NCBI RefSeq assembly: GCF_030867095.1
Contig: NC_081835.1
Location: 16,004,501 to 16,068,500, forward strand
Direction: 5' to 3'
Source of the DNA: Alligator mississippiensis
Lineage: Eukaryota > Chordata > Crocodylia > Alligatoridae
Length of the DNA stretch: 64,000 bases
The number at the start of each line of letters is the position of its first letter. Position 1 is the stretch's first letter. The notes below the pieces were generated by a model, which was not told the DNA's origin, ran no database searches, and worked only from the letters and a program-made list of their open reading frames with translations. Of this stretch, positions 1-14,100 are shown piece after piece. A program made the translations under genes and the position numbers.

Positions 1-705
1 TAGGATGTGGGATGGGAAAGGACTTACTGGGTCATTGAATCCAACCTCTTGCTGTCACAGCCAAACACATTTCATGATTTTTTTCATAAACTTGTTGGAG
101 CTCATGTAAAAAAACTAGATGTTTTCATCCTGACTCCTGATGAAAAGGCTATTCCCAAACCTCACTCTTCATGCCTTCTGATTTCCAAAGTAAATTTATT
201 CATGGCCACTTTGTGGCCATTAGTTCTTATGTCAGTATTGTCCTTGAGTTTAAACAGTTCTTCTGCCTGCCTACCCTCTTCCCCCCACCCCTGAGATATT
301 CATAGAGAGTAATTACATCTCTCAGCTTCTGTTTTGCTAGGCTGAAAACATCATGCTCTTTTAGTCTCATGTCGTTTCTCCTGATCATCCTAGTAGCCCT
401 TCTCTGCATTGTTTTCCAGTTTGACATGAAGTTTTCTTGACCATAGATGACCACAACTGCATGTGGTAAAAATACCTTTCCAGGTGCATCCTTGTTTTAA
501 TAACTGCATCTTATTAGTAGCTCATAGACATTTTGTGATTGACTAATACATCCATATCTATCTCTGCCTCAGTTATTTCTGACTGATGAGCTCCTACTTT
601 ATAGCAGAAACACAAAGTTTGGACTATTTAATTTCACCAATTATTACTCCAGTCCTCAAGGTTATCCAGGTCTTACTGAATGATATTTCAGTCCTCCTCC
701 AGGTT
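1..705 (-). mobile_element. Degraded CR1-like (L3-type) LINE fragment
   Basis: Read on the minus strand from about 700 down to 1, broken frames show the region after the reverse transcriptase of CR1-type LINEs. DLDNLEDWSNN is followed by a stretch like MDVLVNHKMSMSY, then WKTMQRRATRMIRRNDM, LKEHDVFSLAKQKLRDVITL and YEYLRGG. Several stops and frameshifts make this an old, dead copy. It is cut by the window edge. Confidence 0.7.
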
Positions 706-1789
706 GATGATGCCTTCTGACTTTGTCCTTAACACATCTCAGTAGTACACTCCTACCTTCTGTCTGTGCCATCACTACCCGCCATCCTGTTTCCAGAGGA
801 TCCATCACTGCAGCACCTCAGCACAATACAAGATCCTAGTGTGTGATATCATGTCTCCCTCTACTGGGTAGTTCCAGTGATAAAGCTACCAGCACCTACT
901 ACTATCACAGCCAGAGAAATTCTCTTTTACCTATTATTGTACTTTGGTGCTTAAGGTCCCTGATCTAGTTCTTGCTAATCACTGTAACATCTATATGTAT
1001 AAGCAATCAGGGTTTGTTACTTTGTCTGTGGATTTTCCCATGAAGTCAATGAATCTAATTATGCCCTCAGTGAACACGTTATTTTACAACTGATTAAACC
1101 CGCTGATGTCAATGGGAACTTCGCCATGATGTAAGAAAAGACAGAATTAGATCTGGTAGCAGATTACACCTCTGATCTTCCTATCACACCTGTCTTTGCA
1201 ATCCTCTCTGGCTGGCTTCATCTCTGCACTGTAATCTGAATCCCCGTGGTTCTGGAAAATCCTTTTTATACAGGGAGATTAAAAGACAACTGTAATGAAA
1301 CCCCCTGGGGATCTTCCCCAGGTATCAATGGGCAGCCTCCCCAAGGACTAATATTGATGCTTATACCTTTGTGCAGGAAGGGGCTTTGTCCTTGTCCATA
1401 GGAAAAAACTCTTTGCTGACTATCTTCAGTTTGTTTTCTTTGCTCATTTCTGTATCTAGGTAATGGTCCTCCAAGGGAACAGTGCTGGAGACAAAATAAA
1501 TAAATAAATAAAGGCATTGTCACTGCATTTTTTACATCTCCAGAGCACGTGAGCTTCAGTAAAAAGATGGCCCTGAATACATCAAGTCTAACGCAGAGGC
1601 AGCAGCAGAACCCAGAGCCCAATGGCTTAACCACAGAACCACTTTTAGATTTGATGCTGATTACTTCAGCATGTATATCCACCAAGGATTAGACAGGTCC
1701 TTGTTTGAAAATGTCCCATGGGGAAGTCAAAGGAGACAATGCAGTCTGGGGGAGGGGGACATGGAACAGGGGTCAGGACATTTCTTTTC

Positions 1790-1915
1790 CCCAGCTCTAC
1801 CATTGACTTGCCAAGTGACCTTGGGCTTTTCACATCATCACCCTGTGCATCTCCTTCCCATCCCCCTGTTTATATGTCTTGTCTACTTAGACAGTAGGTA
1901 AACTGGGGCAAGGAC
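1790..1915 (+). repeat. MIR-type SINE
   Basis: It has the MIR core GTGACCTTGGGC after a CTCTACCATTGACTTG lead, and the 3' part typical of reptilian copies (GTCTACTTAGACAGTA, GGGGCAAGGACTATC). It is diverged. Confidence 0.6.
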
Positions 1916-4900
1916 TATCGTTGAAGCTGGACACATGAGAGTCACACCAACATCACCGATTTGGACTCAGAAGTAGACATATGATGCAGAGCCCTATACT
2001 AACATAACTCACTCACATTCAGTGTAGAATAACCCTTGGAAAACTCAGTGGGGAATGATGTCTAGCTGCTGTGGGAGATCGGGTTATCTGTTTGCTCCAC
2101 ATCCCAGTGTAGTATATAAGGATGTACAAGAATGTCATGTGACCAGACCCTTCATCTGATTCACATAATTGTGAATCTAGATGCCCCAATCACTGTGGGG
2201 CATCTAGATGCTACCGTAATAGCAATAATGACCCAAAGTCAGAGCAACTAAATACACACCAATTACTCCAGTGTGGTTGCTGTTGCACCAAGTAACATCC
2301 ATTCTGACCTTTGCCCACTCTCCCCCTGTAAAAGTAAGGGGGTAGGGGTCATTCCCCACTTTTCTGATAGACATACCTGGGCTTCACTAGAAAATCACCA
2401 TTATTTTGTTCAGTAGGAGTTAAACAGGTGGGGAAATGATGAAAGGTGATGGCTTGCCATGTTCCTAATGAAAAAACACGTTCCTTGGTGGAAATGACCA
2501 AAAGGTTGATGCAGTTGGAATCATGTTTCTGAATGATCTCAGTCTTTAAGTGGGGCATTCACATTATTTAAAGCAAAGGCAAGCACATGGTTTTCTGTTG
2601 CTATTCCTTGCAGGCTGTTCCATTACCAGGTATTTTTAATTCCCTTCAGTAACTAGCAGTAGCATGTGAATAAGGCCTGATCGCTTCATAAGTAGTGTAC
2701 AGGACCTGAAAATGTGGGTGTTGTTCTCTGCTCTGTTGGTGACTCGTTGTTTTAGCCTGGGTCAGAGATTGGCTAACTATAGGCTGTGGGCCATACTGAT
2801 CCTGCCAAAGGTCCCTTGGGCAGAGCTGTGTGATTTCATCCCATTGCTCTGAAAAGTTTGCCAACCTCTGGCTGCGGTGAACCTCCCTGCATTTCAGTTT
2901 CCATGTGTGAAATGGAGACGAGGCTGTCTGTCCATCTTTGAGACACCCTTTGAGATCCATGCTGCTCAGGGGTGCTGCTAGGAGTATGATGCTGTCTTCT
3001 GAGGGTTACTTGTGAGAACTGAGCAGTGGCCTGTGATTTGTTATTACAGAGTGACCCAGCTGTGTACAGAGCAGGGGCTATTGTAGTTCCTGGGCTTGCT
3101 CAGCTTGAGGTTTGAAGAGCTGGCAGTGCTCACAGACAAAAGAATATTGGGGGGGGACGCTTCTAAGAGAACAACAACAGAATAAAACCAGTTAAATTTG
3201 GGGCTATCGAGCTTAGCGATTTCCTCTTAAAAATGCATTTTTCCCCCTAAGTAGCTCTTAACATCCTTACTTGCCTCAAGGAAAAGCAGCATAGCTTTGC
3301 AAGAAACCCAATTTCCAAGGGGCTTCTATGGGGTGAAGTGAAGAGTGAAACTTCATTACACTAAACTGGGCTGATGGCTTTGTGTAATGGAGTGATGAGA
3401 AGAGTCCATTATGGAGTCCACCTATGATCAGACTCTCTTGTTAAGGGAGAGCACGTGCCTGTAATTTCCTTGTACTTGTTTCAGTCTGTTTCATTCTTAT
3501 TTTGTGCCTTTTTTTTCTTTGCTAAATCAATTCATAAGCCTTATTCCTCTCATGATCCCAGAAGACTTTCAGCATATTAGCAAAAACTTATACTTAAAAC
3601 AGACCATCTAGGTGAGATGGATCTTATCTACCTGGATAAGGGTTTCATTGGCATCCTAGAAGTGACCTATGAGCCACACATGATTTGTAAAAATGAGCTG
3701 ACTGTAGTTGCCTTTGCCTTTACCATAGTAGTAAAGCTGTTAGTCACTCATGCTATACTTCATCTTGATCCAGCATGCTAAAATCAAGCTGGAACTTCGC
3801 CTGCTGCAAACTGCAGTACTACTTGTGATCAGCACCTCTGTATCCATGATTGGGGCTAGCTATGGGGTGGGACTCTTCAGGCAGTATGGACAATTGTAGC
3901 TTGCCCAAGATCCACCTAAAGATATGCTATAGATCTACATATGTGGACAATCTTTCTGGGGTGAAAGCATGAGGCCTTTTATGTGGGTTAGAAATAATTA
4001 AGACAATGTGAAGAGAGAAAGAGGGCAAAGCAGCAGAGAACCAGTACCGGGACTGTACACTCCCCCCAACATCCACACAAACTGGGATAGGCTGATCTCT
4101 GGGGGCAGGGTGAAGAAGGCTGAAGGGGCTGGTTCACCTATGAGCAAGGAAGTGACAATTTGGTTCAAACAAGACTTAAGTCACAGACAGAGTACAGCTG
4201 CAGTGAAATGCTTCAAAATAATGCACGGCATTCATTCTGCTTTACTACAATATAGTGAAGTACATGGCTGCTGAGTACTTGATATTACTGTGATCCATCT
4301 AGTTGTGTTTCAAGGCATCTGCCACGATGGCAACTCAGCATGTAGAAACAGGCTGTGCTATGAGGCAAAAGTAAGGGGGACCACAGAGTGGCATTTAATG
4401 TTGATAATGAAAACATGTTGAGGAAGACTCTATATTTCCTATGGATGTGTATCAGTCAAAGCTAGTGGCTACCAAGTAGCCTTGGTATATAATAGGAGTG
4501 GTCCCTTTTGTACAAGTTGACAGTAGTAATTATTTCCATGTGAGGCATGAGCTTAGACCTCACCATTGTCCAGGTTAGAAGCTGAAGATGTCAGGCCAGG
4601 TCAGAAATTGCCTCTGGACTGAATGAAAAATTCAACGATGCTGTTGCAATACAGACAACAGAGTTCATGTGTCAATTGTGTCCCTGAGCCAGATGCATGT
4701 CCTCTGAGAGGCATCCCAATTGGTCTGTGTTATGAGATCCTCGCGAGAAGGATATTTTTGCCGTAACCCAACCTGGAAGGCACCTGATGCATTCGCTGCA
4801 TGCTTTTATACAGGACAGATTGCGGAGAGTTGTAGCCCTGTGGCAGTTCAATTCCAGCCAGAGTGGAAATGCTTCGGGTTTTATTTTTTCCATGACTTGC

Positions 4901-5769
4901 CTCATTTTATCTTAGATTGTTCTTGATAAAACAAAATGAGATTTCTCATGGAAGGAGCATAAAGGGAATTGCAGCTCTGGCAACAGAAATTACTGTTCTC
5001 CAAGAAGACCCAGACGTCCAGCTGGTGAACTTGTGCCTTTGAGCCCTTTCCAGTCAAGAGTTAATGGCTTCAATTTCCAGTGCTCCTACTACCATGGCCT
5101 ATTTCTTGAATGCTGATAGTATCTTGGGTGTAATGTAAAGAGATGCTTAGCCTTGGTGATTCTTGTCAACATGGCTACAGTTCAACTGATCCCCAGCTTA
5201 GTAGGTAGAATGAGATATTCCAGCCAAAACACATTTAGAGGGGCTCTGGGATTTTGCTTTTGTCTTTGTTTGAAGCATGGGTGTAGGTTGGCCTACACCA
5301 TGATACCACCACACTGTAAAACCTCTAATTTCCCAGAAGCAATATTTTCTATTGCAACTGTCAGGTGTTTTATTGTTCTTGTCAAAATTTTTATTAACAC
5401 CAGTGGTGGGTCTGTCTAGCGAACTGCACCGACTGTGCAAGCGATCATATCCTGTGCTAGGGTAACTCTATTGGAGGAGATTTATGGGGATACAGCAAGC
5501 AGGGGGCCACTGGATCAGCAAGTCTGTGTACTCATTGTAAATAGCTGACTGCTCCTTGCTCTCTGAGTGTAGAGCAGAGGCTGTTCATTAGGATCAGGCA
5601 GGTGTACCTAGATGGACCGTTTACTACAAGTGCTGGAGTCTGTGGAGCAATTAGTCATATGCATCTCATTTTCAAGGTTATTTATAATGTTTCCACCTTG
5701 AGCCAAAGCTGGAGGCACTGGGGCTGAGAAGAAAGGCCACACAGGACTATGGGGCAGGAGTGCTGGGCT

Positions 5770-5830
5770 TGGCTCTCTGTGCTCCCACCAGCTTGTTTTT
5801 CTGACTTTGGGCAAGTCACTTAATGACGGA
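5770..5830 (+). repeat. MIR fragment
   Basis: A short stretch with CTGACTTTGGGCAAGTCACT, the most conserved part of MIR. Both ends are lost. Confidence 0.55.
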
Positions 5831-7268
5831 CCAGTTAGGGAAAGAAATTTTGCAGATAATTCTGACTTTTGGGTGAAAATAAATCTTGACTTTTTCAGCT
5901 AAAACCCAAAACATTAGATAGATTCAGTAACGCAGCTGGTGTACCACATCAGGCTCCCTTGTCTCAACGAGCAGTGGCAATGCATCGTGGAAGGTGAACT
6001 CCAGCTGGGAAGCCTGGCTATAGAGGATAAAAGGGAAAGATCCCTATTTAAGTGTTTTGGTTTCCAGCCAAAACTGCCAACCCTTGAAGTTTTGAAGTAT
6101 CGGAGGGCGGGGGGTGTTCCCTTGATGAAAAAATCTAATTTTCTCTAGAAGCAGCTACTTTTCACAGAAACTTTCCTTCCCTTGAAAACCAAATTTTCCT
6201 TGAAAAACTGCTTTTCTGGCCAGCTCTCCTTAATTATCTCTTTACTCTTTGGTTTACCTAGCTGCAGAATAGAGATAATGATCATTTCCCATCTGAGCAA
6301 AGCACTTTGAGTTCCATGAAAGCACCTTCTCAAGTGCTATAAATGTGAGGAAATCCTTTGTGCCATTTTGGACTCTTGCCATCTGGTGTTTGCATGATCA
6401 AGAAATTGCTCTGTGGTTGCATACTATACAAGATTTCCTGCAGCTTTAATGTGCAAAGGTCATTGAGCTCCCTGGTCCTCTGAAGGTCTGGGCTGTTTCT
6501 GTCAGGTAATGCTTTCCAGGGAATAGGCCCACAAAACTAATTCCCTTCCAACCCTAGCATCTCTGAATCTATGAAAACTAGCAGTGTTTTCTGGATCCCC
6601 CTGCATGGTTGACAGTTTCCCCAAGAACACGTAAGAACAGACCGCTGCAACAAGGAAATGAGTGTTGCAAGGAAAACAGACCAGTGATCCATGCAACACT
6701 GGCTTTATTCAAGTGCCTTCAAATAGCATAGGATGTTGGTATTGGAGGGAGAGTTTCACTTGGACATATATGAAGGTCTATTAAAACTTCTGACAGCAGA
6801 AACAAAGCCCCAAATAACTTGCCCATGGACGTGATTTACAGATGGTCTCCTTGTTTCCTCCATTACTTGCTTTAATTCAAAAGCATTTTAACTATTAGCA
6901 GAGTTCCAGTTTGTGTCACTGCACTCAATTATTCACAGCAATGGACAGAGACATTGACGGACTGCACAGGCATTAATGCAGTTTAGGATTGGGGGCTGCT
7001 GGCTTTCTGATAATTTATTACAGCTGATTATGCATACCAGCAGAAACTCGGGGACTTTACTTACAATAAATGTGCTGTACATAATCCATCACTACCTGAA
7101 ATATAAACTGGATAACCCAGTCCCATACTCTCAGTGGGTTTTAAGGTGCTGTTGGTTCAGGGGACCTAGTCTTGCATTATTTGCTTCATAACCTCTCCAG
7201 GAAAAAAAAGTGTGGCTGGTGTTGCTCTCAATGCAGGAAAAGCACTACTGCAGTATTACAAGAGTGAA

Positions 7269-7291
7269 TGCAAAAAAAAAAAAAAAAAAAA
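7269..7291 (+). repeat. Poly-A tract
   Basis: A run of about 20 A. No retroelement body was recognised immediately upstream. Confidence 0.8.
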
Positions 7292-7748
7292 GCAGAAAAC
7301 TCTTAAAATAAGAAATACTCTTACAACTCTTAAAACAGCAGAGCAGATTTCATAACTCATCTATGTGTTGTCTTGAGCCCCTAGAATATACTAAATGGGC
7401 CATGTTCTATCTAGGAAGCATGAGACTGTCTTAGTTTTTCTTATTTTTCTTTGACACAGCACTTGTGTATTCACCTTCCTCTCACTCCCATTCTCAAGCT
7501 CATTTCAACAAAGATATCGATCATTTGCTATGAATTTTCAGGAACGCTGGTGAGGGGAGAAGTACGGAGGCGTCTTTAAATGTTTTATAAAGAGTTCAGC
7601 TACCTTCAACCTGCCCTGAAAACGTAGTGCCAGAGATCCGTCTTGCTGACCTCCACATTGACAGGTTTTCCCTTTCTTTGCCACTTTCTAGCTGTCCTTT
7701 TCTATGTCAAATGCATCCTATTAGACAGGTCTTCATCTCCTTTTCCTG

Positions 7749-7769
7749 CCCCGGCCCCGACCCCGGCCC
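7749..7769 (-). other. Potential G-quadruplex (minus strand)
   Basis: CCCCGGCCCCGACCCCGGCC (plus C): four C-runs separated by two-base loops. The complement could form a quadruplex. It is isolated from any recognised gene. Confidence 0.45.
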
Positions 7770-9289
7770 ATGCCGTTCACAATGGCAGGAACAGAGGAGA
7801 ATGCAGCTGTGGCGTTTGCATGTTACCGAGGCACTGTCTGAACTCTGTATCACGGTTGAGTTTGTTGTTGTAGCTGTTTTGCAAAAAATATATTGCCAAA
7901 TCCCAGGGAGATTCCAGATGGTGACTTCAGCCCTTGTTCTGCTCTTGTCCATGACAGGACATCTTGATATTATTCTGTTTCTATAAAATGTGGCTCCTTT
8001 CCTTCTGTGAAGTCCCAGATCTCCAGCCTCTTCCATTTGGTGTGCCATTCCACAGCTGGCATCGGTGTCAGTGTTCCTCTTTCCTTTATCACCAACTCTG
8101 CCATCCTACCCATGGTCTATGTTCGGAAGGACAGTATTATTAGATTGAGCTCTGTCTGTCTCCCCCAGATCTTTAGATGGATGTTAAAACCTATAGGTTC
8201 TCCCACTTCCAGCAAACCTATCCCTTCTTCTCCATCTTTGGCTAGGCCTTGTTTTTCTTGCATCTTAACTACTTGTACTGCAAATCAGGCCTCTGCAGCT
8301 GGGCTGGAAGGGGCAATTTTGTGCTGCACTTTTAGGAATCATTCATACTATAGATTAGTTCTTTCAAAACAGCAGCATGGAAGGTGAGAACTTATAAACA
8401 AGTAGCTAAACCCCAGTCACATTTCTGAGCAAATATATGTAGGATCATAGTAAGGACTGGTAAGAAAGTGCCACATGGTACTTCAATCCTCCAAATTGTC
8501 CCTTGTCTCCTTTCAGGATGCTCTGCAAGGAGAATGAATGTTTTTAGCCATGGTGCACAATGCTTCTTTGCTTCCTCTCTTATCTTGGCCTTATCCTTCA
8601 GTCTCAGTTAAGATCACAGACAAGGCCCCATGAAGTAAAATGACTTCCTGATCCTGTAGCCTTGCAGTCCCTCTCACAGAAAGACATTTTGTTATCAACA
8701 TGCTACTGACAGTTTCCAAGCATCAGCGTGCAGAAATGTGGGGAGGTCTGGAGTTCTTCTGAGTCATGTCCTAGGGCTGTGTGAAATATTGCACTGTCTG
8801 AAAAACAGTAAAACCTTGCGACTGTGGGTCACTCCGGAACATAAACATCTGCAAAAATACCCGAGTTTTATGCCTTCACTATTTCCCCAATCAGTACCCA
8901 GCTCTGATCTTAAAGATTTGTCCACATACATTCCTTCCTCCTCTATTTTAACCTAACTGCACTCTCTAATCTTTCCTGTGCCCATCCTATCCCCTTTAAT
9001 TTAAGGCTTTTATGCTGTTCTATTTCCCTCCATAGCATGTGCAACACCACTTGTTAGCTCTCAAACATCAAAGGGAAAGGGGTGTTCCCCATAGAAATCA
9101 CTCAGACTAGGAAGAGGAGAAGGGTCAATTTTATCCCAAGTTAAGGCCCCTGGATGGCCATATGCATTTGGGTTAGAATGCTTTGAGTCCCTCTTAAAGG
9201 ACCATGGTTTCCACCCAGGATTAATACAAAATAAAGAGCACTGGCTAGGAGAAGACTGAAGGGAGATTTGATGACAGTTTTCCAAGACG

Positions 9290-9430
9290 AAAAGCTTTTG
9301 GAATCTCTATTATAGGAAGTTTTTAAGGATAAGTTAGACAGAAATGTCTAGGTTAACTATACTTGACCCCTGGCTTTGAGCAAGTAGGACTAGCTGATCT
9401 TCTGAGGTCTCTCCCACTCCTCTCTTTCAT
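9290..9430 (+). mobile_element. CR1-type LINE 3' end fragment
   Basis: It contains GGAAGTTTTTAAGGATAAG, TAGGACTAGCTGATCTTC and TGAGGTCTCTCCCACTCC in the order of the CR1 3' untranslated region (GGAGGTTTTTAAG... GGACTAGATGACC... GAGGTCCCTTCC). Confidence 0.65.
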
Positions 9431-10149
9431 GAAATGTCTCATCTTCAACAGTGGTCAGTACCAAATGCTTCAAAAGAAGATGCAAAATCCCCTACAAGAA
9501 CAGTTAGAGAATAACTTGCCCATAGGGAAAGTTCCTGTCTAAGCAGGATATTTTTATTCAAATTCTAAGTGAAGTCAGTGAGAATCTTGCTTGGATTAAA
9601 GACTGTGTAAAATATCCTTCCCTAAATTTTAACAGAGACAGAAATATAGGCTGTGGAGAGAGTGAGTGAGCACATGATCTGACCCTAGCAATGCCTTAGG
9701 AAACATGTAGTTGTTGAGGTTCAAATTCCTCAGCCTTTTAAAAAGCTTAAAAGCCCCTTTAACTGAACCACTAACGCTCAGCAATGAAAGTGTCAATTAA
9801 CCTGGCAGAATCGACCTAGTACCCTGCAGCACGTCCCAGTACACAGTGTAGTCTGCATTTCCTGTCCAAGAGCAGTGAGTTTACAGTGCAAAAGAAAATG
9901 AGGTAACACTGTTCCTGGATGTTTTTGCAGTCACATTAAAAATGACTTTGGCACTGATGAGTGTGACAGGAGAGAATAACAGAGGAATGAGCAGTCATTA
10001 GTCCCCAGAGAGAATGGTTGACTGTCAAAGAGTACAGGAGTACTCACAATATTGCTATGTAACATATTTAACTAAGGGTTTTATCGTCTTGTTTAAAAAG
10101 TTCCTAGAACACAACATCAATTAACCCATTGACCATACCGTTAGGGTCT

Positions 10150-10270
10150 CCAAGCTTAGTGCAGTACAGTATGGACGGAAACCAGGGACATACCCCTCAT
10201 TGCTGGTCTACAGCAACGAGGGTTGGACTAGATAACCCTTGAGGTCACTTCAAACATGATGATGCTATGA
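10150..10270 (+). mobile_element. CR1-type LINE 3' end fragment
   Basis: It ends GGGTTGGACTAGATAACC, then CTTGAGGTCACTTCAAACAT and GATGATGCTATGA, the hallmark 3' tail of CR1. Confidence 0.7.
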
Positions 10271-11188
10271 CACTACCTGGTGCCTGCTGTATGTGTGGTA
10301 TGGGCTATTTCCTTCAAGCATCAGAGGTATATTTATTTGAAATCACCCATTTCAGGTGATGACTAATGCTTAACCCTTTTCTTTTGAGAACTTTACAAAG
10401 TTGGCTCAGCCTTGTCACCACCATTTTACAGATGAGATTTCCATGAGTGACTAAAGGTTTTAGGAGGAAAAAACATGGTTCCCAAATCTCTTAGGTGCTT
10501 TTGATAACCTCCCCAAGGCTATGCTGGCAATGAATGGCTACGCTGGATCTAGCACTGATGTCTCTTCACTCCCAGCATAATGTCCTACACACTGGAGAGT
10601 GCTGTCACTTGGATGTTTGTTTTATTTATACATCATTTAGCACTGTGGTTTTGAGCATTTATTTAATTGGACTTAGAGTGGGATTCTCAAGAGTCCACAG
10701 TAAGTGATTTAGAAGCTGAAGTCCATATACTTTTCAATGGAAACTTGCACAGCTTTGGTGCTTTTGCGCACCCCATCCTTATGCAATCAGTGGGCCAATG
10801 CTGTCCCTAATGCTTAGACCAGGTAGCTGGTTACATACTCAAGGAACCATTCCCATCAGGAGGTGAAATGGCCTCACCAGTCACCCTGAAACTGTGCTAG
10901 CTCCAGCGTACTCTGTGCACTGAAAGAGAAGCCATGCCCACTAACTCTCTACAGCAGTGAGAGAGCCTCAATCCACCAGCCTCAACCCAATGTGATGGCT
11001 TAGACATGCACTCTCCAGAAAATACTTTCCTAAACTTGGCCCCATCCACACAGCAGAATCACACTAATATTGTTGCATAGGGGACTCCATTACCAGCAGG
11101 TAAGAAAAATAAGAGGAGAAATTTGCCTGCTGAAGAGATGCAGAGTGGGAAAATCCTTCCATAGTTGTAGAGACTGAAGCCTGGATAT

Positions 11189-14100
11189 GCAATAGAATCA
11201 GAAATTAAGGGCTAGAAGGGACCTCATCGAGTCCAACCCCCTTGCTTTGGACAGGAATACCGCTGAGATCTAATGATCCCAGCAAGATATGTCTGTCCAG
11301 TCTCCTCTTGAAGACTTCCAAGGCTGGGGAGTGCACTACCTCCTTGGGAAGTCTAGTTCAGATTCTGGTCACCCTTACCATAAAGAAGTTCTTTCTTGCA
11401 TCCAACCTGAAATCATCCTCTAACAGTTTATGGCCAATGCTCCTTGACCTCCCCTGGGGTGCCCTAGTTGAACAGTTTTTCTCCTGGCTCCCAATATGCG
11501 CCCCTTACATACTTATAGACATCCACCCAGTCTCCTCTCAGTCTTCTCTTCCCCAGGCTGAACAGTTCCAAATCCCTTACTTTTTCTTCGTAAGGTTTGT
11601 CCTCCAGGCCCTTGTTCATTCTTCTGGCTTTTCTCTGGACTCTTTCAAGATTCTCCACGACTTTATTGAAGTGCAGTGCCCAGAACTGGACACAGTACTC
11701 CAGCTGGGGTCTCACCAGTGCTGAGAAGAGAGGAAGCATCACTTCCTTAGCCCTGCTCGTGACACATCAGCGAATGCATCCCAGTATGCTATTAGCTCTG
11801 TTGACTACAGCATCACACTGGTAGCTCATGTTCATCCTATGATCAACTATAACCTTGAGGTGCCTTTAAGCCATTGTGCTGGCCAGGAAAGCTCCTCCTA
11901 ACCTATGTTCATGTTGCTGGTTACTCCTCCCCAGATGAAGCACTCTGCACTTATCCTTATCCTCTGCCCACCTTTCCAGCATGTTTAGGTCTGCTTGAAT
12001 TTGCATCCTATTCCCTAGTGTGACTGCTTATCTCCATACCTTAGTATCATGCACAAACTTGGCCAGTGTGCTTTTCACAACCTCATCTAAATTGTTGATA
12101 AAGATGTTGAACAGCAGAGGGTCGAAAACTGAACCCTGCGGGACACCACTGGTCACCTCCCTCCAAGACGATACAGACCTGTCCACTAACACTCTCTGGG
12201 TTTGACCCCTTAGCCAGTTCCCAACCCACCTGACCATCGACTCTACCAGCCCACAGTTCCCCAGTGTTTTTATAAAAGCATCATGGGAGACTATTTTGAA
12301 TGCCTTCTTAAAATCTAAGTATATGACATCAACCACATCTCCTACATCTAAGCAGTTAGTTACTTGATCGTAGGAGATGAGATTGGTCAGACATGACCTG
12401 CCCACAATGAAACCATGTTGTCTATCCTTCAGCATCATGCCTTCTGCCAGTCTCTCACAAATGGACTTTTTGATCATTTTTTCCAAAATTTTACCCAGCA
12501 TCAAAGTCAAACTGACCAGCTTATAGCTTCCCAGATTCTCCCTCCTCCCCTTCTTAAAGATTGGCACCACATTGGCCCTTTTCCAGTCTTCTGGAACCTC
12601 TCCCAAGCATCACAAGTCTTCAAATACCTTCACCAATGGTCCCGCAATGACTCTAGCCAATTCCCTCAGCCCTCTTGGGTGTAGTCCATCCAGTCCTGCC
12701 AACTTGAAGACATTCAGCCCCTCTAAGTACTCCCTCCCCAGTTTGACACTGATCATTAGTTTGTAACACCCCCTGCCCACACACATCTGTCCAGTATCCG
12801 ACTGGGCGGGCAACCACCATTTGCCTGCAGAAACACTGACGCAAAGTATTCATTAAAGACTTCAGCTTTCTCCTGACTGTCTGTTATCAGCGGTCCCAGC
12901 TCATATTGCAAGGGCCAACATTTCCCTTGATCTTCCTCCTGCTCCCTTTATACCTAAAGAAGGACTTCTTATTGTCCTTAATTTTGGTTGCCAACCTGAT
13001 CTCGGTAGCTGGGCTTTTCTTCCATATCCTCTCTCTACTAATACGGGCTATACTTGTGTATTCCTCCTTGGTAACTATCCCTTGTTTTTACTGTCCATAA
13101 CCCCATTTTTTCTTTCTTAAGCACTCCTTGACTCCTCTGGTAAGGCAAGAGGGCTTCCCAGCCCCTTAACCACCTTTTCTGCATACAGGAATGGACCTTT
13201 TCTGCACTCTGAGGATTGTTCCTTTGAGGAACAACCACCCTTCCTGAGCTCCCTTCCCCTCTAGTCCCTCTTCCTGTAGGGTTTCTCCTACTATTTTCCT
13301 AAACTCCTTGAAGTCAGCCTTCCTCAAGCCAAGCACCTCTGCCCTACTGGCTGACTTCCCTGCCCTATGACAGATAGTGAATTATATCATCTCATGATCA
13401 CTATCTCCCAGATTACCCTCAAACCTCAATCTTCCATCAGGTTGTTCCCTTTGGCTACGACCAAATTAAATATAGCCTTTTCCCTGGTCAGCCCATTCAC
13501 TTCCTGTACTAAATAAAGTTCTTCCACACAGGTCAAACACCTACATGACTGGTTAGATTTGCCTGAGTGATGATGTCAGGGTAATTGAGGTCACCCATGA
13601 CAAGCATGTTCCTTGAACATGCAACCTCCATCAATTCTCTGGAAAATTCCAGATCCAGCTCCTCCTCCTGGTGCAGTGGTTTGTAGTAGATGCCTACCAT
13701 CAAGTCCCCTTCTTCTTGTCCCCCCACTATCTTGACCCACAGGATCTCGAGTCACCCTTCTCTCGTACCAATTTGGGTCTCCAAGGAGGCATTCTGCATA
13801 AAGAGCTACACCTCCTCCCTTCTTCCCTACCCGATCCCTTCTGTGCAGCCTGTAGCCCTCCATGCACACAGCCCAGTCATGTGTGGCATCCTACCAGGTC
13901 TCCATTATTCTGATGAAATCATATTCCTTATTTGCTAACAAGAGTGCCAGTTCCTCCTTTTTATGTGTCATACTTTGTGTATAGACACTTAAGTCCCCCA
14001 TTGGTAACCCCAGTTCCCTGCTGCCCGACATCATTTTAGCCTCTCAAAACTTCCCTGACATCCCTCTCTGCATCCTTCCCTGCTTGGCTATCCCCTGACT

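Larger units (their letters stand above)
705..11188. other. Intergenic sequence, no gene recognised
   Basis: Apart from the MIR and CR1 fragments listed separately, a C-rich patch at 7.75 kb and hAT-like debris near 2.77-2.9 kb (GGCTAACTATAGGCTGTGGG...AAAAGTTTGCCAACCTCTGG), I see nothing with coding or RNA-gene character on either strand. Confidence 0.4.

Noticed and set aside
1266..1685. 139-codon minus-strand frame
   Set aside because: No recognisable domain, no splice-site support, and it includes an (AAAT)n microsatellite.
2646..2960. 104-codon minus-strand frame
   Set aside because: It overlaps hAT-like debris (GTTTGCCAACCTCTGG) and shows no family pattern.
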